Assembly (NCBI RefSeq): GCF_937958655.1
Contig: NZ_CALGNH010000078.1
Location: 1-47,563 of the forward strand
From: an uncultured Winogradskyella sp.
Lineage (GTDB): Bacteria; Bacteroidota; Bacteroidia; Flavobacteriales; Flavobacteriaceae
Length of the DNA stretch: 47,563 nucleotides
Direction: 5' to 3'
Shown: piece after piece, positions 6,575-15,176 of the stretch
Layout of the letters: each line of letters opens with the position of its first letter
Numbering within the stretch: position 1 is the first letter of the stretch
Program-made: the position numbers and the translations under genes
The notes under the pieces: model-generated
The model's database searches: none
What the model saw: the letters and a program-made list of their open reading frames with translations, nothing else
What the model was told of the DNA's origin: nothing

Positions 6575-8776
6575 CTAATTCGCCACCTCACTCATAAATT
6601 TAATGCGGTATAATCGGAGTTCGTCATCTTCGTAATCACCATCAAACTCTTCTATGGCATCTGAGATTTTATCACTATCGGATTCCATAAAGTAATCGTG
6701 GATTTCTTCTTGTTGGTCTTCATCTAAAACCTCGTCAATCCAATAATTTATATTGAGTTTTGTACCAGAATATACAATGGATTCCATTTCCTTGATAAAA
6801 TCTCGCATTTCCATTCCTTTTGCGGAAGCAATATCATCTAATGGTAACTTTCTATCTACATTTTGAATGATATATAATTTTAATGCAGAATTGGTTCCTG
6901 TAGATTTTACGACCAAGTCATCTGGTCGCATAACGTCATGTTCTTCAACATAATCTGCTATAAGTGTAATAAAGTCTTTACCATATTTTTTAGCCTTACC
7001 CTCTCCTACACCATGCACATTAGACAATTCTTCTAATGTAATTGGATATTTTAAAGCCATATCTTCTAATGACGGGTCCTGAAAAATAACAAAAGGCGGT
7101 ACTCCGAGACGTTTAGCATTACGTTTACGTAAATCTTTAAGCAAGGCCATTAATTGTTCATCTGTTGCGCTACCCCCTCCTTTTGCATTTGTAATAATAC
7201 CATCATTACTATCTTCATTAAAGACATGGTCTTCTGCCATTAAAAAGGCTATTGGATTTTTAATAAATTCTTTACCCTCCTCAGTTAATCGCAAAACACC
7301 GTATGTTTCAATATCCTTTTTTAAATAACCTGCTACTAAAACTTGACGTATTAATGCCATCCAATATCTAGAATCCTTAGCTTTACCTATACCAAAAAAT
7401 GGTAAGGTATCTGTTTTATGCGATGATATTAAGGCATTGGCTTTACCAACTATTACTTGCACTAAATCTTTAGACTTATATTTTTCGTTAGTTTTAGCTA
7501 TGGTCTCTAGCAATACTTTTACCTCCTGCTTTGCTTCAACTTGTTTTTTAGGGTTACGAATGTTATCGTCCATATCACCACCTTCACCCGTAGCATTATC
7601 AAACTCCTCACCAAAATAGTGTAATATAAATTTTCGTCTAGAAATTGAAGTTTCAGCAAAAGCTACTACTTCTTGCAAAAGTGCATGCCCAATTTCTTGT
7701 TCTGCAACAGGTTTACCCGACATAAATTTCTCTAACTTTTCTATGTCTTTATAAGCATAGTAGGCTAAACAGTGGCCTTCTCCTCCATCTCGTCCTGCAC
7801 GTCCTGTTTCTTGGTAATAGCTTTCTATACTTTTAGGAATATCATGATGAATTACAAAGCGTACATCGGGCTTATCTATTCCCATACCAAAAGCAATGGT
7901 AGCAACCACAACATCTGTATCTTCCATTAGGAACATATCTTGGTGCTTCGCTCTTGTTTTGGCATCTAATCCGGCATGATAAGGCACTGCCTTAATACCA
8001 TTAACTTGTAATACCTGTGCTAATTCTTCTACGCGCTTTCTACTTAAACAATATATAATGCCAGACTTACCTTCATTTTGCTTAACAAAACGGATAATAT
8101 CTGCATCTACATTCTTAGTCTTTGGACGTACTTCGTAATAAAGATTTGGCCTATTAAATGATGCTTTAAAAGTTACAGCATCACTCATCCCCAAACTCTT
8201 TAAAATGTCTTCCTGAACTTTTGGTGTTGCCGTAGCCGTAAGACCAACAATAGGAATATTGTCTCCTATGCGTTTAATTATGGTTTTAAGATTTCTATAT
8301 TCTGGTCTAAAATCGTGTCCCCATTCACTTATACAATGGGCTTCATCTACAGCCATAAAAGAAATCTGCTGTGTTTTTAAAAAGTCAACATATTCTTCTT
8401 TGGTGAGCGATTCTGGTGCCACATATAGCAACTTAGTAGTACCGTTAGTAATATCGTCTTTAACGCGTTTAACTTCGGTTTTGTTCAACGATGAATTTAA
8501 AACATGCGCAACACCTTCGTGTTCAGATACGGCTCTTATGGCATCTACTTGATTTTTCATTAAGGCAATAAGTGGCGAAACCACAATGGCTGTTCCTTCC
8601 TTCATCAACGCTGGTAATTGATAACAGAGCGATTTGCCGCCACCAGTGGGCATTATCACAAAGGTATTATTACCTGCCAAAACATTTTTTATAACTTCTT
8701 CTTGAAGCCCTTTAAATCCCGAAAAACCAAAGTACTTTTTTAGTGCGGAGTGTAAGTCAATTTCTGCAATACTCAT
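6575..8776 (-). CDS. recQ: ATP-dependent DNA helicase RecQ
   Basis: A 733-residue 3'-5' superfamily 2 helicase for recombination and replication-fork repair. Motifs seen: Walker A MPTGGGKSLCYQLPA, DEAHCISEWGHDF, GLTATATP, SFNRPNLYYEV, YHAGL, ATIAFGMGIDKPDVRFVIH and the arginine-finger motif QETGRAGRDG. RecQ-C winged-helix and HRDC (about 530-605, with VHGVGEGKAKKYG) domains follow, plus an acidic tail. The zinc-binding subdomain (about 370-405) retains SRRKFILHYFGEEF, but all four usual zinc-ligand cysteines are absent: the CxxCxxC part reads TGEGGDMDDN. The gene is divergent from kdsD, across an 87-base gap. Confidence 0.96.
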   Translation of the reverse strand: MSIAEIDLHSALKKYFGFSGFKGLQEEVIKNVLAGNNTFVIMPTGGGKSLCYQLPALMKEGTAIVVSPLIALMKNQVDAIRAVSEHEGVAHVLNSSLNKTEVKRVKDDITNGTTKLLYVAPESLTKEEYVDFLKTQQISFMAVDEAHCISEWGHDFRPEYRNLKTIIKRIGDNIPIVGLTATATPKVQEDILKSLGMSDAVTFKASFNRPNLYYEVRPKTKNVDADIIRFVKQNEGKSGIIYCLSRKRVEELAQVLQVNGIKAVPYHAGLDAKTRAKHQDMFLMEDTDVVVATIAFGMGIDKPDVRFVIHHDIPKSIESYYQETGRAGRDGGEGHCLAYYAYKDIEKLEKFMSGKPVAEQEIGHALLQEVVAFAETSISRRKFILHYFGEEFDNATGEGGDMDDNIRNPKKQVEAKQEVKVLLETIAKTNEKYKSKDLVQVIVGKANALISSHKTDTLPFFGIGKAKDSRYWMALIRQVLVAGYLKKDIETYGVLRLTEEGKEFIKNPIAFLMAEDHVFNEDSNDGIITNAKGGGSATDEQLMALLKDLRKRNAKRLGVPPFVIFQDPSLEDMALKYPITLEELSNVHGVGEGKAKKYGKDFITLIADYVEEHDVMRPDDLVVKSTGTNSALKLYIIQNVDRKLPLDDIASAKGMEMRDFIKEMESIVYSGTKLNINYWIDEVLDEDQQEEIHDYFMESDSDKISDAIEEFDGDYEDDELRLYRIKFMSEVAN

Positions 8777-8798
8777 TAATCCCTATTAGTATTTTATT

Positions 8799-8806
8799 TA
8801 CTTTTG
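8799..8806 (+). promoter_or_regulatory. -7 box for the kdsD-tatC operon
   Basis: TACTTTTG is a perfect TAnnTTTG -7 element in the recQ/kdsD intergenic gap, 57 bases before the kdsD start codon. No clear TTG -33 box is found 17-23 bases upstream, so the promoter is either -33-weak or the match is partly chance. Confidence 0.5.
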
Positions 8807-8863
8807 CATAAGTTTAAATATAACAATTTCTTTAAACATAAAAAACACTCTAAAAAATAAATT

Positions 8864-9829
8864 GTGAACAACCAATCATCAATAACAGCCTTAGCAAAAA
8901 GCACTATAAAATTAGAGAGTGAAGCTATAGCAAACTTATCAGATTTAATTACTGATGATTTTGCCAAAGCTGTTGATATTATATACAATTCTAAAGGGCG
9001 TGTTATAATCACTGGGATTGGTAAAAGTGCCATTATTGCTAACAAAATTGTGGCAACATTAAATTCTACTGGTACTCCATCGGTGTTTATGCATGCCGCA
9101 GATGCGATACACGGAGATTTAGGATTAATCTTAAAAGATGATGTTGTAATTTGTATTTCTAAAAGCGGAAATACGCCTGAAATTAAAGTGTTAGTACCAC
9201 TTATTAAAAATGCAAATAACAAAATGATTGCCATTACTGGCAATAAAGATTCTTTTTTAGGGCAACACGCAGATTATATTCTTAACACCTTTGTTGCGCA
9301 AGAAGCGTGTCCTAACAATTTAGCACCAACAACAAGCACAACGGCCCAATTGGTTATGGGCGATGCTGTAGCCGTGTGTTTATTGGAATTAAGAGGGTTT
9401 TCGAGCAAAGATTTTGCAAAATATCATCCTGGTGGTGCATTAGGAAAGCGCCTCTACCTTAGGGTTAACGATTTATCAGCTCAAAACTTAAAACCACAAG
9501 TTGGGTTAAATGCAAGTCTTAAAGATGTTATTGTTGAAATTACTGAGAAAATGCTAGGAGTTACTGCTGTTGTTAAGGATGGTAATATCCTTGGCATTAT
9601 TACAGATGGAGATTTAAGACGTATGCTTAGTAAGGGTAACGATTTTGCTAATTTAACTGCACAAGATATAATGAGCAATAATCCGAGGCGTATAGCATCC
9701 GATGCTATGGCTGTTGATGCTAAAGAATTGATGGAAGAATTTGGAATTTCGCAACTATTAGTTGAACATAATGGCAACTATAGCGGTGTGGTACATTTAC
9801 ACGATTTAATAAAAGAAGGCATTATATAA
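8864..9829 (+). CDS. kdsD: Arabinose-5-phosphate isomerase, KpsF/GutQ family
   Basis: A 321-residue enzyme converting ribulose 5-phosphate to arabinose 5-phosphate, the first committed step to Kdo for lipopolysaccharide. The SIS sugar-isomerase domain (about 35-175) shows VIITGIGKSAIIANKI, the Ser-rich phosphate loop CISKSGNTPE and AQEACPNNLAPTTST. A linker with YHPGGALGKRL leads to paired CBS domains (about 205-321). The start is GTG at 8864, followed directly by NNQSS; no better in-frame start lies near the family N-terminus. Its stop codon overlaps the tatC start by one base (TAATG), indicating translational coupling. GutQ-type enzymes have the same activity, so the physiological label rests on context. 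Confidence 0.92.
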   Translation: MNNQSSITALAKSTIKLESEAIANLSDLITDDFAKAVDIIYNSKGRVIITGIGKSAIIANKIVATLNSTGTPSVFMHAADAIHGDLGLILKDDVVICISKSGNTPEIKVLVPLIKNANNKMIAITGNKDSFLGQHADYILNTFVAQEACPNNLAPTTSTTAQLVMGDAVAVCLLELRGFSSKDFAKYHPGGALGKRLYLRVNDLSAQNLKPQVGLNASLKDVIVEITEKMLGVTAVVKDGNILGIITDGDLRRMLSKGNDFANLTAQDIMSNNPRRIASDAMAVDAKELMEEFGISQLLVEHNGNYSGVVHLHDLIKEGII

Positions 9830-10659
9830 TGGCAAATAAAAATATTAATGAAATGTCTTTTTTAGACCATCTTGAAGATTTAAGATGGCATTTAATTAGA
9901 GCAACTTTAGGTATTGTAGTGGCCGCCACTATTGCTGCTATATTTTACAAATTTATTTTTGACGTTATCATTTTTGGACCAACCAAAATGGACTTTCCTA
10001 CGTATAATGGGTTATGCCAAGTTTCAAAATTATTAGGCATTGACGATACCACATTTTGCGCTGACAAATTTCCATTTAAAATTCAAAACCGTACTGTTGC
10101 AGGTCAGTTTTCTGCTCATATTTGGACCTCTATATACGCTGGTTTTATTGTAGCGTTTCCTTATGTGCTTTATCAATTATGGAGTTTTATTAGTCCTGGC
10201 TTAAGAGACAATGAACGTAAAAGCTCTAGAGGGTTTTTAGTGGTAGCATCTCTTTTATTTTTTACTGGTGTACTTTTTGGCTATTACATTATTACGCCTT
10301 TATCTATTAACTTTTTAGCTAATTATCAGATCAGTGAATTAATATCTAATGAGTTTGATATTAGCTCTATAATAGCCATTGTGCGTTCTTCGGCTATAGC
10401 CTCTGGCTTTGTTTTTGAGCTGCCTATTCTCATCTATTTCTTAACTAAAATAGGAATGGTAACTCCAAAATTCTTAAGAAAATACAGAAAGTATGCATTG
10501 GTTATTGTCCTTATTTTATCGGCTGTTATTACTCCACCAGACATTGCTAGCCAGGTTATAGTTGCTATACCAATACTAATATTATATCAAATAAGTATAT
10601 ATATTTCTGCCGTTGTAGTAAAAAATCAATCCCGATCAGTCGGGAGTAAACAAAAATAA
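9829..10659 (+). CDS. tatC: Sec-independent protein translocase TatC
   Basis: A 276-residue inner-membrane protein, the substrate-receptor core of the twin-arginine translocase. The N-terminus has the TatC signature NEMSFLDHLEDLRWHLIRA (conserved Glu/Leu/Arg before helix 1), and SFISPGLRDNERK lies between helices 2 and 3. About six membrane helices are visible. The first periplasmic loop is enlarged and includes a Cys pair (CQVSKLLGIDDTTFC), possibly a disulfide. The last residues (SRSVGS) are encoded by a perfect palindrome, suggesting a short repeat inserted at the gene end. No tatA/tatB gene is in the window. It overlaps kdsD by one base. Confidence 0.95.
   Translation: MANKNINEMSFLDHLEDLRWHLIRATLGIVVAATIAAIFYKFIFDVIIFGPTKMDFPTYNGLCQVSKLLGIDDTTFCADKFPFKIQNRTVAGQFSAHIWTSIYAGFIVAFPYVLYQLWSFISPGLRDNERKSSRGFLVVASLLFFTGVLFGYYIITPLSINFLANYQISELISNEFDISSIIAIVRSSAIASGFVFELPILIYFLTKIGMVTPKFLRKYRKYALVIVLILSAVITPPDIASQVIVAIPILILYQISIYISAVVVKNQSRSVGSKQK
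10630..10645. repeat. Short palindrome inside the 3' end of tatC
   Basis: TCCCGA-TCAG-TCGGGA is a perfect 6-base GC-rich inverted repeat with a four-base loop in otherwise AT-rich DNA, 14 bases before the tatC stop. Palindromes of this CCCGAT/ATCGGG type are scattered in intergenic DNA of many Flavobacteriaceae, often as terminator stems. Here it is translated as part of TatC. No T run follows. Confidence 0.6.
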
Positions 10660-10660
10660 T

Positions 10661-11017
10661 ATGTCTGATATCGTCAAAGAATTTAACGAGTATCGTTCTA
10701 AAATGAACGATAAAATTTTAGCAGATAACAATAAAATTGTAAAACGTATTTTTAATTTGGACACCAATGCGTTTGCTGAAGGCGTTCTTAATAAAAAAAC
10801 AAAAGAACTTCTGGGATTGGTAGCTTCTGCTGTTTTACGTTGTGACGATTGTGTAAAATACCATTTAGAAGCGTCTTATAATGAAGGCTTATCTAAAGCA
10901 GAAATAAGTGAAGCCTTAGGTATTGCAACGTTAATTGGAGGTACTATTGTAATTCCGCATTTAAGGCGTGCTCATGAGTATTGGGAAGCTCTTGAAGAGC
11001 ATCATAATCAAGGTTGA
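10661..11017 (+). CDS. Carboxymuconolactone decarboxylase / AhpD-like family protein
   Basis: A 118-residue all-helical protein of the CMD/AhpD family. The redox motif CDDC (residues about 66-69) sits in AVLRCDDCVKYHLEAS, with a His three residues after it, as in AhpD-like peroxidase partners. EGLSKAEISEALGIATLIGG is the second family hallmark. CxxC members usually act as thiol-disulfide enzymes in peroxide defence; true lactone decarboxylases lack this pair, so AhpD-like is the better label. It starts one base after the tatC stop and is the last gene of the kdsD-tatC unit. The start ATG fits the family length. Confidence 0.88.
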   Translation: MSDIVKEFNEYRSKMNDKILADNNKIVKRIFNLDTNAFAEGVLNKKTKELLGLVASAVLRCDDCVKYHLEASYNEGLSKAEISEALGIATLIGGTIVIPHLRRAHEYWEALEEHHNQG

Positions 11018-11095
11018 ATTTTCAACTCATTATATATTGTATATATTATGAATGAATGATGAATAAAGTTTTTTTTAAAACTTCAATAGCAAAAA

Positions 11096-11127
11096 AGAAT
11101 CCCATTTGAAGTTTCAAATAGGATTCT
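11096..11127 (-). terminator. Strong terminator between convergent operons
   Basis: A 15-position stem (11096-11110 against 11113-11127, one mismatch) with a two-base loop. The minus-strand transcript, coming from the 13590-11235 gene pair, ends in TTTTTT. The hairpin could also stop plus-strand transcription from the tatC operon. The rest of the 217-base gap 11018-11234 is AT-rich, with no ORF or other element recognised. Confidence 0.7.
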
Positions 11128-11234
11128 AAAGTAATTTATTATTTAAACTTAACTACTCTCTTAATCTTAGTGAAATTATCATAAAGTTAAGTTTTTATTC
11201 GTTATTTAGTTTCAAATTACTATCTCTATGCTTA

Positions 11235-11942
11235 TTAATTTTGAGTTTTTTCTTGTTTAGATTTAATTAATTTAAATGAACCTAACTTTTCATTTGATAA
11301 AGTAATTTCAGTCTTATCAATTTTTTCAATCTTATATCTTACAGTTTCATCTTTTATTGCTCTTGGATGTGAAAAACCAATGACTTCAGATGCATTCATA
11401 AATACAACTATATCATAATTTGCATTAGTATCTAACAAAATAGTATGCTTTGCAAAGAAAGGTGCTTCAATATGTAACTTAAAACTTTCCTTAATATCAC
11501 TTTTGCTAAATCTTAAGGTAGCCTCACCATTATTATCTGTATTTATTGATTTGTACTGGGGAAATGAATAAATACTTGTATTTGAAATCGGTTCTTTTTC
11601 AAAATCATAAACTTTTAAAGTTATTTGTAGTGAGTCATTGGTGTTAAAATACTTTTTCTCTTTATGATAACTCTCATGCTTCAGTTCAGTCAAATCATAA
11701 TTTAAAGTCAAAGAGTCTTTATTTATAAAATAGTGTCCTTTTCCGTAGGATGATATCCCAGTATCATTACCAGATTTAAATTTGAATATTCCTAATTCAT
11801 CAAACTCGTAAGTCTTAAAAAAAGACTGTGTTCCGTCTGTATAAATATATTTGCCATTGAATACGTCTTGACCATAGAGACTATGATGAAGTAAAAATTG
11901 GACTATAAAAACAATATTAATTACAGTTTGTACCTTGCGCAT
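11235..11942 (-). CDS. Exported hypothetical protein with a carboxypeptidase-regulatory-like middle
   Basis: About 235 residues from the ATG at 11942. This start gives a clean signal peptide (MRKVQTVINIVFIVQFLLHH ending near LYGQ), whereas the longer ORF starting at 11972 puts ten polar residues before it. The middle region (LQITLKVYDFEKEPISNTSI, then NTDNNGEATLRFSK) has the pattern of a carboxypeptidase-regulatory/Ig-like beta domain: a variable property, a time point, then NGEA. The function is unknown. The start overlaps the end of the upstream lipoprotein gene by 26 bases, so the two are probably translated together and may act together at the cell surface. Confidence 0.7.
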   Translation of the reverse strand: MRKVQTVINIVFIVQFLLHHSLYGQDVFNGKYIYTDGTQSFFKTYEFDELGIFKFKSGNDTGISSYGKGHYFINKDSLTLNYDLTELKHESYHKEKKYFNTNDSLQITLKVYDFEKEPISNTSIYSFPQYKSINTDNNGEATLRFSKSDIKESFKLHIEAPFFAKHTILLDTNANYDIVVFMNASEVIGFSHPRAIKDETVRYKIEKIDKTEITLSNEKLGSFKLIKSKQEKTQN

Positions 11943-13590
11943 CGTTATTACCTTTTGTTTCATTAAATACAATAAGTGCTATATTTTGCCTGTCAGAAGA
12001 ACTTGGAACATTTTCTACAAATGTATCGGTTTCAGCCATTATTACACCTTCTTGATTTGTTTGAAATAATCCACCCCATCCCATAGAGTAATAATAATCC
12101 CATCCTAAAGCACCACCTGTTCCATAATCTCTATCCCATTCATATAAAGCGTATGCAATGGCATTTACATACTGTCCCATAAACTCATGATGAAATGTAT
12201 TTAAATCGGTAAAGCCGTTATCGATAGCAAATTGTCTTAATTTATCTCTAAGTGAGTTATTTTCAAATCCAGAATAATTATAATAAACACTGTTCAAATA
12301 AGCATGTATTAATTCATGAATCATTGTCCTTGCTATTGATAGTTTAGTAGCTTCTGCTAAATAAGAATTATTGAGGGTCGTTGTTGTAATTACAGTATAA
12401 GCACTCCCACCATCATAATCTTGATTTTGTATTGTGTACTGAACCGAGTCACTGTTATTAAATAATAAAAGTATAGTCTCTGAAAAATTAAGTATAATAT
12501 TTGCGCCAACTGGATCTGTTGGAGGTAAACTTACTTCTGGACTCAGGACATCATCTTCATAAATTCCTTCTTCTAATTCATTAAAAATTTGCCTAGCACA
12601 AGGATTGGTTAATTTATTTATGTTTTGTAATTCAAAATCTACCTCATCACCGTTTTCAATAGCATCCAAGGCAATACTTACAAAGTTATTAGCCTGACAA
12701 GAGTTATCATTTATACTAAGATAAGTATTAATTTGATTAATAAGATTGGAATCTTCTAAATCATTTATTCGTGAGGCCAAAGAAGTATCGATTTGACATT
12801 CAATTTCTTCTAAATCACTATTACAATCATAATTCGGATCTATCATTTGCATTTGTATGCATCTATCTACTGGGACAACACCAATGTCATCACTGTCATT
12901 AGATCCACCACCTCCACCTCCGGCATTACCAGGCTCACCAGGAGTGATGCTTTCATCAGGCATACAAGTTGTCACCCAAGCCCCAGAACATTCTCGATAA
13001 GCGACCTGATCTCCATTGTCACAAGACTGACCTGGACCATGTGATCCATCACCACCACCAACACCGCAATAATAATCGATACAATTTTGATTTGGATCCC
13101 AATGCGTTACTGGATAACCATCTGGGCATCCTGTTTTCTGTAAAATGGATAAATCGCCTGACACTGCTTCTGCGGTAATAGCATCCATATTATATTGATA
13201 AGAATTGAGGCCAAGTAAAGGATATCTCACTAACATTTGGTGCACTCTGTCATCGTTATAAAACGTTACAACATAGTTGTGAAGTGCATTGGTATCAATA
13301 CTATCTTTTTCGGCAATAAAAGTATAGCTTACATAATCTTCTGCTTCAATGGTTTGTACAAAGTTAGTATCAATGGTAAAATTGTAGCCATTATCCGTAT
13401 TGTTTTTCTCTGCAGAAAACAGCGAAGAAACCTTTTGTATTTTTTTAGAGTGCTTTATCCGCTTTAATTTGGTATAATAGCCTTTTAAAATTGAGTCTTG
13501 TTCTGGGGCTACTTCTTCATCTCTTTCACAAGAGAATGAAATAACCATTAATGCTATACAAACTATAACACTTAAAAATTTGTTGTTCAT
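11917..13590 (-). CDS. Lipoprotein with a putative HExxH zinc-peptidase domain
   Basis: A 557-residue predicted lipoprotein: lipobox SFSC with Cys 21, followed by ERDEE, an acidic stretch resembling the surface-export signal of Bacteroidota lipoproteins (inferred). A Cys- and Gly-rich middle region (about 150-235) contains a GGGGGG spacer. The C-terminal part (about 330-557) has H425-E-L-I-H429 in a helix, with HHEF at 467-470 as a possible further ligand region; together these suggest a gluzincin- or metzincin-like peptidase. The family is not recognised beyond that, and activity is unproven. It is followed by an exported hypothetical protein with overlapping ends. Confidence 0.75.
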   Translation of the reverse strand: MNNKFLSVIVCIALMVISFSCERDEEVAPEQDSILKGYYTKLKRIKHSKKIQKVSSLFSAEKNNTDNGYNFTIDTNFVQTIEAEDYVSYTFIAEKDSIDTNALHNYVVTFYNDDRVHQMLVRYPLLGLNSYQYNMDAITAEAVSGDLSILQKTGCPDGYPVTHWDPNQNCIDYYCGVGGGDGSHGPGQSCDNGDQVAYRECSGAWVTTCMPDESITPGEPGNAGGGGGGSNDSDDIGVVPVDRCIQMQMIDPNYDCNSDLEEIECQIDTSLASRINDLEDSNLINQINTYLSINDNSCQANNFVSIALDAIENGDEVDFELQNINKLTNPCARQIFNELEEGIYEDDVLSPEVSLPPTDPVGANIILNFSETILLLFNNSDSVQYTIQNQDYDGGSAYTVITTTTLNNSYLAEATKLSIARTMIHELIHAYLNSVYYNYSGFENNSLRDKLRQFAIDNGFTDLNTFHHEFMGQYVNAIAYALYEWDRDYGTGGALGWDYYYSMGWGGLFQTNQEGVIMAETDTFVENVPSSSDRQNIALIVFNETKGNNDAQGTNCN

Positions 13591-13597
13591 AATTTAT

Positions 13598-13636
13598 ATT
13601 GATTTAATAGTTACATTGCTATAATTATAAATCAAT
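13598..13636. promoter_or_regulatory. Inverted repeat in the divergent lipoprotein/XRE spacer
   Basis: ATTGATTTA (13598-13606) and TAAATCAAT (13628-13636) are perfect 9-base inverted repeats with 21 bases between them, upstream of the lipoprotein gene and divergent from the XRE gene. A second weaker one, AATATTGCT ... AGCAAAATATT, lies close to the XRE start (13687-13712). These could be operators for the XRE regulator; this is a guess from position. Confidence 0.3.
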
Positions 13637-13719
13637 TCTTAAGGGATGTATAAAACTAACCAAATCGTCATATAGAATTAAGCAGAATATTGCTGTTTTT
13701 AAGCAAAATATTAATAATT

Positions 13720-14085
13720 ATGACCTTAGGCACAAAAATAAGACACTTTAGACAAGATAAAGGTATATCGCAGTTAGAATTAGCAGAACTTTTAGATATT
13801 GCACAAACTACAGTATCTAATTTTGAATCCGACAAAACTGTACCTGATATAAAAATGATTGATAAAATGAGTAAAGTATTAGATAAAAACATAACAGATT
13901 TTTTATCTAGCGAGACAAATCATTTTATTAATGAAGGACAGAAAGGCGGTATGACCTTTCAAAACATTGGAAAAATAAAAACTGTAAATGGCCTTTCAGA
14001 AAAACTTATCGAACAATATGAAGTTCGTATCAAAGAAAAAGACGATTTAATTAAATTGTTAAAAGAACAGTTAAAACTAAAGTAA
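13720..14085 (+). CDS. XRE-family helix-turn-helix regulator
   Basis: A protein of about 121 residues. The N-terminal Cro/C1-type HTH (about 5-60) is clear: TKIRHFRQDKGISQLELAEL, with AQTTVSNFESDKTVPDIKM as turn and recognition helix. The C-terminus (about 90-121) is a charged coiled coil (EQYEVRIKEKDDLIKLLKEQ) for dimerisation. The ATG at 13720 is chosen over the TTG at 13690 because the HTH begins right after it and the extra ten residues are hydrophobic and atypical. It is divergent from the lipoprotein gene and 41 bases upstream of lptB; its targets are unknown, though autoregulation is plausible given the inverted repeats in front of it. Confidence 0.85.
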   Translation: MTLGTKIRHFRQDKGISQLELAELLDIAQTTVSNFESDKTVPDIKMIDKMSKVLDKNITDFLSSETNHFINEGQKGGMTFQNIGKIKTVNGLSEKLIEQYEVRIKEKDDLIKLLKEQLKLK

Positions 14086-14126
14086 CACGTTTAAAAATAT
14101 CTATTTTAGCCATCTAAGAGAGCGAT

Positions 14127-14867
14127 ATGAAACTACGTGCAGAAAATTTAATGAAGTCCTATAGTGGACGAAAAGTAGTAAAAGATGTTTCTCTAGAAGT
14201 TAATCAGGGAGAAATCGTAGGTTTATTAGGCCCTAACGGAGCTGGTAAAACAACATCCTTTTATATGATTGTAGGTATTATAAAACCAAATGGTGGTAAT
14301 ATCTATCTAGAGAATACTAACATTACCAAATTCCCTATGTACAAGCGTGCACAAAATGGTATTGGTTATTTAGCACAAGAAGCTTCAGTGTTTAGAAAAT
14401 TGAGTATAGAAGATAATATTTTAAGTGTACTGCAACTCACTAAATTAAGTAAAAAACAACAGCACGAAAAAATGGAGTCGTTGATTGAAGAATTTGGTTT
14501 AGGACACATACGCACTAACCGTGGCGACTTATTATCTGGTGGTGAGCGACGACGTACAGAAATTGCACGAGCCTTAGCTACAGATCCAAATTTTATTCTT
14601 TTAGATGAGCCTTTTGCTGGTGTAGATCCGGTGGCGGTAGAAGATATTCAGCGTATTATAGCCAAACTCACCAAAAAGAATATTGGCATCCTAATAACAG
14701 ATCATAACGTACAAGAGACATTAGCTATTACCGATAGAACGTATTTAATGTTTGAAGGTGGCATCCTAAAAGCAGGTGTTCCAGAAGAATTAGCCAGTGA
14801 TGAAATGGTCCGTAAAGTATATCTCGGTCAAAATTTTGAGCTTCGTAAAAAGAAGTTAGAATTTTAA
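14127..14867 (+). CDS. lptB: LPS export ABC transporter ATP-binding protein LptB
   Basis: A 246-residue ATPase that powers LptB2FG extraction of lipopolysaccharide from the inner membrane. Motifs: Walker [15 protein letters not shown]-loop around [10 protein letters not shown], signature [16 protein letters not shown], Walker [14 protein letters not shown] and H-loop ITDHNVQET. The [14 protein letters not shown] and [16 protein letters not shown] blocks are those of LptB, not of amino-acid importers. The partner genes lptF/lptG are not in the window. It is 41 bases after the XRE gene and convergent, by seven bases, with the next gene. Confidence 0.93.
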   Translation: MKLRAENLMKSYSGRKVVKDVSLEVNQGEIVGLLGPNGAGKTTSFYMIVGIIKPNGGNIYLENTNITKFPMYKRAQNGIGYLAQEASVFRKLSIEDNILSVLQLTKLSKKQQHEKMESLIEEFGLGHIRTNRGDLLSGGERRRTEIARALATDPNFILLDEPFAGVDPVAVEDIQRIIAKLTKKNIGILITDHNVQETLAITDRTYLMFEGGILKAGVPEELASDEMVRKVYLGQNFELRKKKLEF

Positions 14868-14874
14868 AACTACC

Positions 14875-15171
14875 TTATTTTAATCTTTTAAACATTCTAT
14901 ATACTACATACAAAGCAGCCGCTTGTATAGCTGTATTGAGCACCCAAAAGAGTAAAGAAACAAGTATACCTTCACCAGAATAAAATGGCAAATTAGGGCT
15001 TATTATACCTATTGGTAAGCTTATAACAGTAATTATTGGTTCTGTGATAGACGCTAAAAGATTATCTCCTTTTGCAAAAAATGCATCAACCAAAACAATA
15101 ACTAATTGTATTGCTAGTAGCATAAAGAATATTCTAAAAAAAGGTTTTCGCTTTCTTTTAATTATTTTCAT
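14875..15171 (-). CDS. Small membrane protein downstream of terC
   Basis: A 98-residue protein with a basic N-terminus (KIIKRKRKPFFR) and two to three hydrophobic segments (about 14-32, 42-60 and 68-90) ending in basic residues. The family is not recognised. It starts five bases after the TerC-family gene and follows it on the same strand, so it is part of a pssA-terC unit. Only its size, topology and position can be stated. Confidence 0.65.
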   Translation of the reverse strand: MKIIKRKRKPFFRIFFMLLAIQLVIVLVDAFFAKGDNLLASITEPIITVISLPIGIISPNLPFYSGEGILVSLLFWVLNTAIQAAALYVVYRMFKRLK

Positions 15172-15176
15172 GGTTT

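Noticed and set aside
8794..9243. A 149-residue minus-strand ORF opposite kdsD
   Set aside because: It is hydrophobic and shadows the strongly conserved SIS domain in the other strand; antisense frames of this kind are common here.
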